Position numbers and translations under genes: made by a program. A DNA stretch of 40,120 nt, from NCBI GenBank assembly GCA_016287975.1, contig JAEEXV010000063.1, positions 1 to 40,120 of the forward strand, read 5' to 3'. This DNA is from Lentisphaeria bacterium (GTDB taxonomy: Bacteria; Verrucomicrobiota; Lentisphaeria; Oligosphaerales; Oligosphaeraceae). The notes under the pieces were generated by a model. It did no database searches. It saw only the letters and a program-made list of their open reading frames with translations, and was not told the origin of the DNA. This document shows, piece by piece, positions 36,662 through 40,120 of the stretch (positions are counted from its first letter, which is position 1; the number at the start of each line of letters is the position of its first letter).

Positions 36662-39178
36662 ATGCCCCTCCCTGTCTATGAAATCCAGACCGCCTTCCGC
36701 GAAGCCATGCGCGGGGGCGTGGCGGTGGTGACCGCCCCGCCAGGCTCCGGCAAGTCCACGCAGATTCCGCAGTGGCTGCTCGCCGATGCGCCGCAGGGCA
36801 CGCGCATCATCGTCCTGCAGCCGCGCCGCCTCGCCGCGCGGATGCTCGCCGAGCGCGTCGCCTGGGAACTCGGAACCGCCACAGGTGAAACCGTCGGCTA
36901 CATCACCCGCTTCGAACGCCTGGTCAGGCCCACCACCCGCATCCTCTTCGTCACCGAAGGCATCCTCACCCGCATGCTCCTCCATCCCGAGGAACTCGAC
37001 GATGTCCACGCCATCGTCTTCGACGAATTCCACGAGCGCAGCCTCCACGCCGACCTCGGCCTCGCCATGACCGCGCAGCTGCGCCGCGTCCGCCGCCCCG
37101 CCCTCCGCCTCGTCGTCATGAGCGCCACCATCGACGCGACGCAGGTCTCGCACTATCTCGGCAACGCACCCGTCCTCGCCGCCTCTGGCCGTCTCCATCC
37201 CGTCGAAATCCGCTACACCCCGCACACGGGCCGCGCCTCCAACCTCTATGCCGCGGCCGCCGATGCCGTGCGCACCGCCCTCGACGAAGGCCATCCTGGC
37301 GACATCCTGCTCTTCCTGCCTGGCGCCGCCGAAATCCGCCACTGCGCCGAGGAAATCGCCCGACGCCGCCTCCCCGAGCCCCTCGAAGTCGTCCCGCTCT
37401 ACGGCGACCTCCCGCCGGAAGCCCAGCGCGCCGCCATGGCCCCCGCCCAACGCCGCAAACTCATCCTCGCCACCAACATCGCCGAGACCAGCCTCACCAT
37501 CCCTAGCGTGCGCATCGTCGTCGACTCAGGCCTTGTCAAACTCAACCGACATGAACCCCATCGGGGCGTCGACATCCTCGAAACCCTCCCCGTCTCCGCC
37601 GACTCCGCCGAACAGCGCGCAGGACGCGCAGGACGCGAGGCGCCAGGCCTCTGCATCCGACTCTGGAGCGCCCTCGAACAGGATCACAAATACCCCCACA
37701 CGCCCCCCGAGATCCAGCGCCTCGACCTCGCCGACGCCATGCTCTCCGTCCACTCCTACGGCTTCCGCGACGCCGCCTCCTTCCCCTGGTTCGAACGCCC
37801 CCCCGAAAAGGCCGCCAACGCCGCCGAAGCCCTGCTCCATTCCCTGGACCTCATCACGCAGGACGGCGCCGTCACCGACCGCGGCCGCGCCATCCACGCC
37901 TTCCCCGCCCACCCCCGCATCGCCACCCTCCTCTGGTTCGCCGCCCACGACGGCTGCTACGACCTCGCCGCAGGCTGCGCCGCCATCCTCTCCGAACGCC
38001 CCCTCCTCGGCAACGCCGCCACCAACGCCCGCCTCACCTCCCTCCGCGGCGCCCAGCGCCGCAACCGCCCCGACGACGCCCCCGCCTCCGACTTCACCGC
38101 CCAGCTCGCCCTCGTCCGCGACGCCCGTGACGCCCATTTCGCCCCCGCATTCTGCGAATCCCTCGGCCTCCAGACCGCCGCCGCACGCGACATCCTCCGC
38201 GACTGGAACTACTTCCGAACCCTCCGCCCCAGGGACGCCGCACCCGACGCCGCCAGCCCCGAAACCGCCCTCGCACGCGCCCTCCTACAGGCCTTCCCAG
38301 ACCGCATCGCCCGACGCCTCGACCGCGGCTCCCTCCTCTGCGAACTCCCTGGACGGCGCCGTGCCGCCCTCTCCCCGCGCTCCCTCGTCCGCGACGAACC
38401 GCTTCTCCTCGCCGCCGAAATCCGCGAAAACGCCTCAGGCACCCTCGAACTCTCCCTCGCCTCGGGCATCCGCGAAGACTGGCTCTGGGAACTCTTCCCC
38501 GACGACCTCGCCGAATCCGACGAGGTCTTCTGGGACGGCGTCAGGCAGCAGGTCCTCCGACGCCGCACCCTCGCCTGCCGAGGTCTCGTCCTCGAGGAGT
38601 CCGTCCGCAACGACCCAGATCCCGACACCGCCGCGCGCCTCCTCGCCGACCAGCTCCGCGCCAACAACATGCCCCTCCTCGGCTGGGACGACAAATGCGA
38701 CGCCTGGCTCGACAAGGTCCGCTTCGCCGCCGCCGCCTTCCCGAACCTACACCTCCCCGACTTCGACGACGACGCCCTCGCCGCCGTCCGCGCCGACCTC
38801 TGCGCGGGCGAGACCAAGTACGCCGCCGTCCGCAACAAGCCCGCCCTGCCCTTCCTCCAGGCACGCCTCCCCCACGACCAGCTCGCCCTCCTCAACCGAC
38901 TCTGCCCCGATTCCATACCCCTCCCGCGCGGACGCAAACTCCGCCTCGAATACCATCCAGGCCTCCCCCCGAAAGGCCGCGCCCGCATCCAGGAACTCTA
39001 CGACCTCCAGGGCCCAGTCACCATCGGCGACGGCGCCATCCCCGTCCTCCTCGACATCCTCGCCCCGAACTACCGCACCGTCCAGATCACCGACGACCTC
39101 CCACGCTTCTGGACCGTCCACTACCCCGCCATCAAATCTCAGCTCGCCCGACGATACCCAAAGCACGAATGGCGGTGA
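36662..39178 (+). CDS. hrpB: ATP-dependent helicase HrpB
   Basis: DEAH-type RNA helicase of the HrpB subfamily. The 838-aa product has Walker A GSGKST (28-33), the DEFH variant of the DEAH box (121-124), SAT, and the conserved ATNIAETSLTIP, QRAGRAGR series; HA2 follows, and the C-terminal HrpB-specific domain ends with LARRYPKHEWR, a strongly conserved ending. The HrpB role in bacteria is not well defined. ATG 36662 is chosen because it gives the usual start (PVYEI) at normal length; the frame extends upstream to 36554. Confidence 0.95.
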   Translation: MPLPVYEIQTAFREAMRGGVAVVTAPPGSGKSTQIPQWLLADAPQGTRIIVLQPRRLAARMLAERVAWELGTATGETVGYITRFERLVRPTTRILFVTEGILTRMLLHPEELDDVHAIVFDEFHERSLHADLGLAMTAQLRRVRRPALRLVVMSATIDATQVSHYLGNAPVLAASGRLHPVEIRYTPHTGRASNLYAAAADAVRTALDEGHPGDILLFLPGAAEIRHCAEEIARRRLPEPLEVVPLYGDLPPEAQRAAMAPAQRRKLILATNIAETSLTIPSVRIVVDSGLVKLNRHEPHRGVDILETLPVSADSAEQRAGRAGREAPGLCIRLWSALEQDHKYPHTPPEIQRLDLADAMLSVHSYGFRDAASFPWFERPPEKAANAAEALLHSLDLITQDGAVTDRGRAIHAFPAHPRIATLLWFAAHDGCYDLAAGCAAILSERPLLGNAATNARLTSLRGAQRRNRPDDAPASDFTAQLALVRDARDAHFAPAFCESLGLQTAAARDILRDWNYFRTLRPRDAAPDAASPETALARALLQAFPDRIARRLDRGSLLCELPGRRRAALSPRSLVRDEPLLLAAEIRENASGTLELSLASGIREDWLWELFPDDLAESDEVFWDGVRQQVLRRRTLACRGLVLEESVRNDPDPDTAARLLADQLRANNMPLLGWDDKCDAWLDKVRFAAAAFPNLHLPDFDDDALAAVRADLCAGETKYAAVRNKPALPFLQARLPHDQLALLNRLCPDSIPLPRGRKLRLEYHPGLPPKGRARIQELYDLQGPVTIGDGAIPVLLDILAPNYRTVQITDDLPRFWTVHYPAIKSQLARRYPKHEWR

Positions 39179-39200
39179 ATCTCGCCCCGTTGCCCCGCTA

Positions 39201-39347
39201 ATGGAACGCCTACAATTCCTGATTGGCTGCCATGAACTCAACCAGGTTCAAATGGAGGATGCCGTTGCGGCGCTGCAGCAGGGAATCAAGAGTGAACACA
39301 TATTTGGGATACGCTTGCTCCCCATGAGGGTAGGTAATTGTCGATAG
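39201..39347 (+). other. Small open frame after hrpB, perhaps a mobile-element remnant
   Basis: 48 codons from ATG 39201 to a stop at 39345-39347. The product begins MERLQFLIGCHELNQVQMED. It has no clear ribosome site, and its end lies inside the duplicated GGTAGGTAATTG element, so coding is doubtful. It is included because it is the only ORF of plausible composition in this region. Confidence 0.25.
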
Positions 39348-39590
39348 ATTACAGAACTGTGTTGCAATCCAGAGCGATGTGCCCAGGAAAAAGCCCCAGA
39401 GGGGCGCAGGAACAGAGGCAGGGGTGGAGGGCGCATCAGCGCCCGGAACCCCTGACAGGCGAAGAATCGATGGGAACCCCGTAAGGGGTGGCAGGCCCCC
39501 CGCCTGTTTTGATTACCTACCCTCTAGGGGAAAAGTGCCCTTGCAAATGGCTCGTTAGTTAATATAATGCGTCCTTCCTAAAAAAGGCAG
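39317..39590. repeat. Palindromic promoter-like unit 1
   Basis: The left arm CCCCATGAGGGTAGGTAATTG (about 39323-39343) is answered in reverse by GATTACCTACCCTCTAGGGG at 39511-39530. Between them are short GC hairpins (GGGCGC/GCGCCC at 39429-39444; CAGGC/GCCTG at 39492-39506, followed by TTTT). It ends with a promoter-like TTGCAA (39541-39546), 16 bases, TATAAT (39563-39568) and the hairpin-like TCCTTCCTAAAAAAGG. Confidence 0.75.
39511..39587 (+). promoter_or_regulatory. Promoter-like module, copy 1 of a 77-bp direct repeat
   Basis: 77 bases, about 55 of which equal those of 39854-39930 without any gap. Both hold the identical TAATATAATG and CCTAAAAAAGG. The first has a better -35 (TTGCAA). 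It is directed towards + coordinates. Confidence 0.7.
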
Positions 39591-39637
39591 TTAATGGGGT
39601 AATTTTCATAAAAAACTATAAAAATACCCCGTTAACG
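39591..39637. repeat. Inverted repeat at the junction of the two units
   Basis: GTTAATGGGGTA (39591-39602) faces TACCCCGTTAAC (about 39626-39637), with an AT-rich 23-base loop between. It marks the boundary between the duplicated units. Confidence 0.7.
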
Positions 39638-39905
39638 CCAATTTTCCACGAACGCGCTGTTCCCCATGAGGGTAGGTGATTGTCTGGTAAACACCCCGAA
39701 AATGGTTGCCACGGCGGCCTCGCCGTGGTGGCTCGGTGAATGGGTGAGAGTCAATTTCGAAGCCTTGGCTACGTGTTGTGGCGGGTCGAATTGGGCACCG
39801 CACGCTCGGCGGACCTCCACGGCGGCCACGCCGTGGCAACCGAAAACGGCGACGATTGCCGCCCCGTATGGGGAACAGAGCCTTCGCCAAAAACTCGGCA
39901 ACTAA
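39631..39905. repeat. Palindromic promoter-like unit 2
   Basis: The left arm (39631-39686, reverse complement) begins CATGGGGAACAGCGCGTTCG; the right arm (39850-39902) has TATGGGGAACAGAGCCTTCG. The arms match inversely over roughly 55 bases with about 70 percent identity. Inside lie two hairpins with the same stem, CCACGGCG/CGCCGTGG (39709-39728 and 39817-39836). Confidence 0.75.
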
Positions 39906-39930
39906 TATAATGTGTCCCTCCTAAAAAAGG
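39854..39930 (+). promoter_or_regulatory. Promoter-like module, copy 2, upstream of the transposase
   Basis: Second copy of the 77-bp repeat. It has a -10-like TATAAT at 39906-39911 and a poor -35. The hairpin TCCCT/AGGGA in the tail differs from copy 1 in a pair-preserving way (CCTT/AAGG becoming CCCT/AGGG). The module lies 85 bases before the transposase ATG and may belong to the element's left end. Confidence 0.65.
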
Positions 39931-40014
39931 GAATTATATACATTAGTTTCCAACAAGTGCAAGAACCAGGCCATATTCGGTCGTATCACCCACGAACAAA
40001 GGAGATGCGACTGA

Positions 40015-40120
40015 ATGAAGGACGGGGTTACGATTTCGCTGTTTGAACTTGCTTCGAGGTATCCTACCGACGATGCGGCGAGGATGTTCCTTGAGGAGCA
40101 GAGATGGCATGGTCAGCCAG
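40015..40120 (+). CDS. IS1595-family transposase, N-terminal part only (cut by the window end)
   Basis: 35 codons are visible, starting MKDGVTISLFELASRYPTDD and continuing to RMFLEEQRWHGQP. This is the N-terminal helix segment of IS1595-type (ISxO2-like) transposases, where a (D/E)xxxxxxLxxxRWPxG segment is followed by a CPxCG zinc ribbon and a DDE/N domain, all beyond the window. AAAGGAG (39998-40004) lies 10 bases before ATG 40015; ATG 40005 is in a frame that stops soon. It should be the mobile element responsible for at least part of the duplicated modules upstream. Confidence 0.8.
   Translation, partial: MKDGVTISLFELASRYPTDDAARMFLEEQRWHGQP

Noticed and set aside
39606..39905. Short - and + strand ORFs in the 39.6-39.9 kb mosaic
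   Set aside because: Their sequences merely translate the inverted repeat arms in each direction; none has a convincing ribosome site or homology.

Overview
The window looks like chromosomal DNA of a Gram-negative member of the PVC superphylum (Verrucomicrobiota, Kiritimatiellota or Lentisphaerota). The main evidence is a four-gene pilus block at 21.5-30.0 kb laid out like the Amuc_1101-1098 region of Akkermansia. A Kdo transferase (waaA) shows that an LPS outer membrane is made. Most genes have extreme C-ending codon use, usually lie on the + strand, and often overlap as ATGA. Exact phylum and species cannot be told from this sequence alone.

Layout: 0-4.4 kb holds the C-terminal tail of MnmE, ligA (NAD-dependent DNA ligase), and rfbB-rfbA of dTDP-sugar synthesis. 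4.6-7.1 kb holds a hypothetical gene of different codon style and a U32-family protein. 7.1-8.6 kb holds a heptamer repeat tract, then a secreted His-rich protein, an ECF sigma factor and a small zinc-finger anti-sigma-like protein. 8.7-9.2 kb is a lower-GC UPF0157/GrpB gene on the - strand. 9.3-13.9 kb on the - strand is a 1,381-aa beta-rich surface-type protein followed by an overlapping 161-aa gene. 14.3-17.8 kb is a membrane Ser/Thr kinase overlapping a MurU-AmgK-like fusion, probably for peptidoglycan sugar salvage. 18.0-19.4 kb is a pair of small exported proteins, one a lipoprotein. Two tRNA-Leu genes and guaB follow.

21.5-30.0 kb is the pilus assembly block: a PilM-PilN-like fusion, an Amuc_1100-like PilO-type protein, a membrane protein with a zinc ribbon and two Ca-binding loops starting at TTG, and a secretin carrying 21 consecutive aspartates. 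30.3-32.9 kb is an operon of an amidohydrolase, a GGQ release-factor-like protein with a C-terminal helix-turn-helix-like tail, and proA. A 400-bp modular repeat array precedes araB, waaA and, after 9-bp tandem repeats, hrpB. The last 0.8 kb is a mosaic of duplicated, palindromic promoter-like modules leading into a truncated IS1595-type transposase.

The most distinctive features are the dispersed GC-rich palindromes and short repeat arrays that fill nearly every larger intergenic gap, the pilus block with its unusual domain combinations, a long two-block promoter-like motif shared between two exported-protein operons, and the duplicated module upstream of the transposase.
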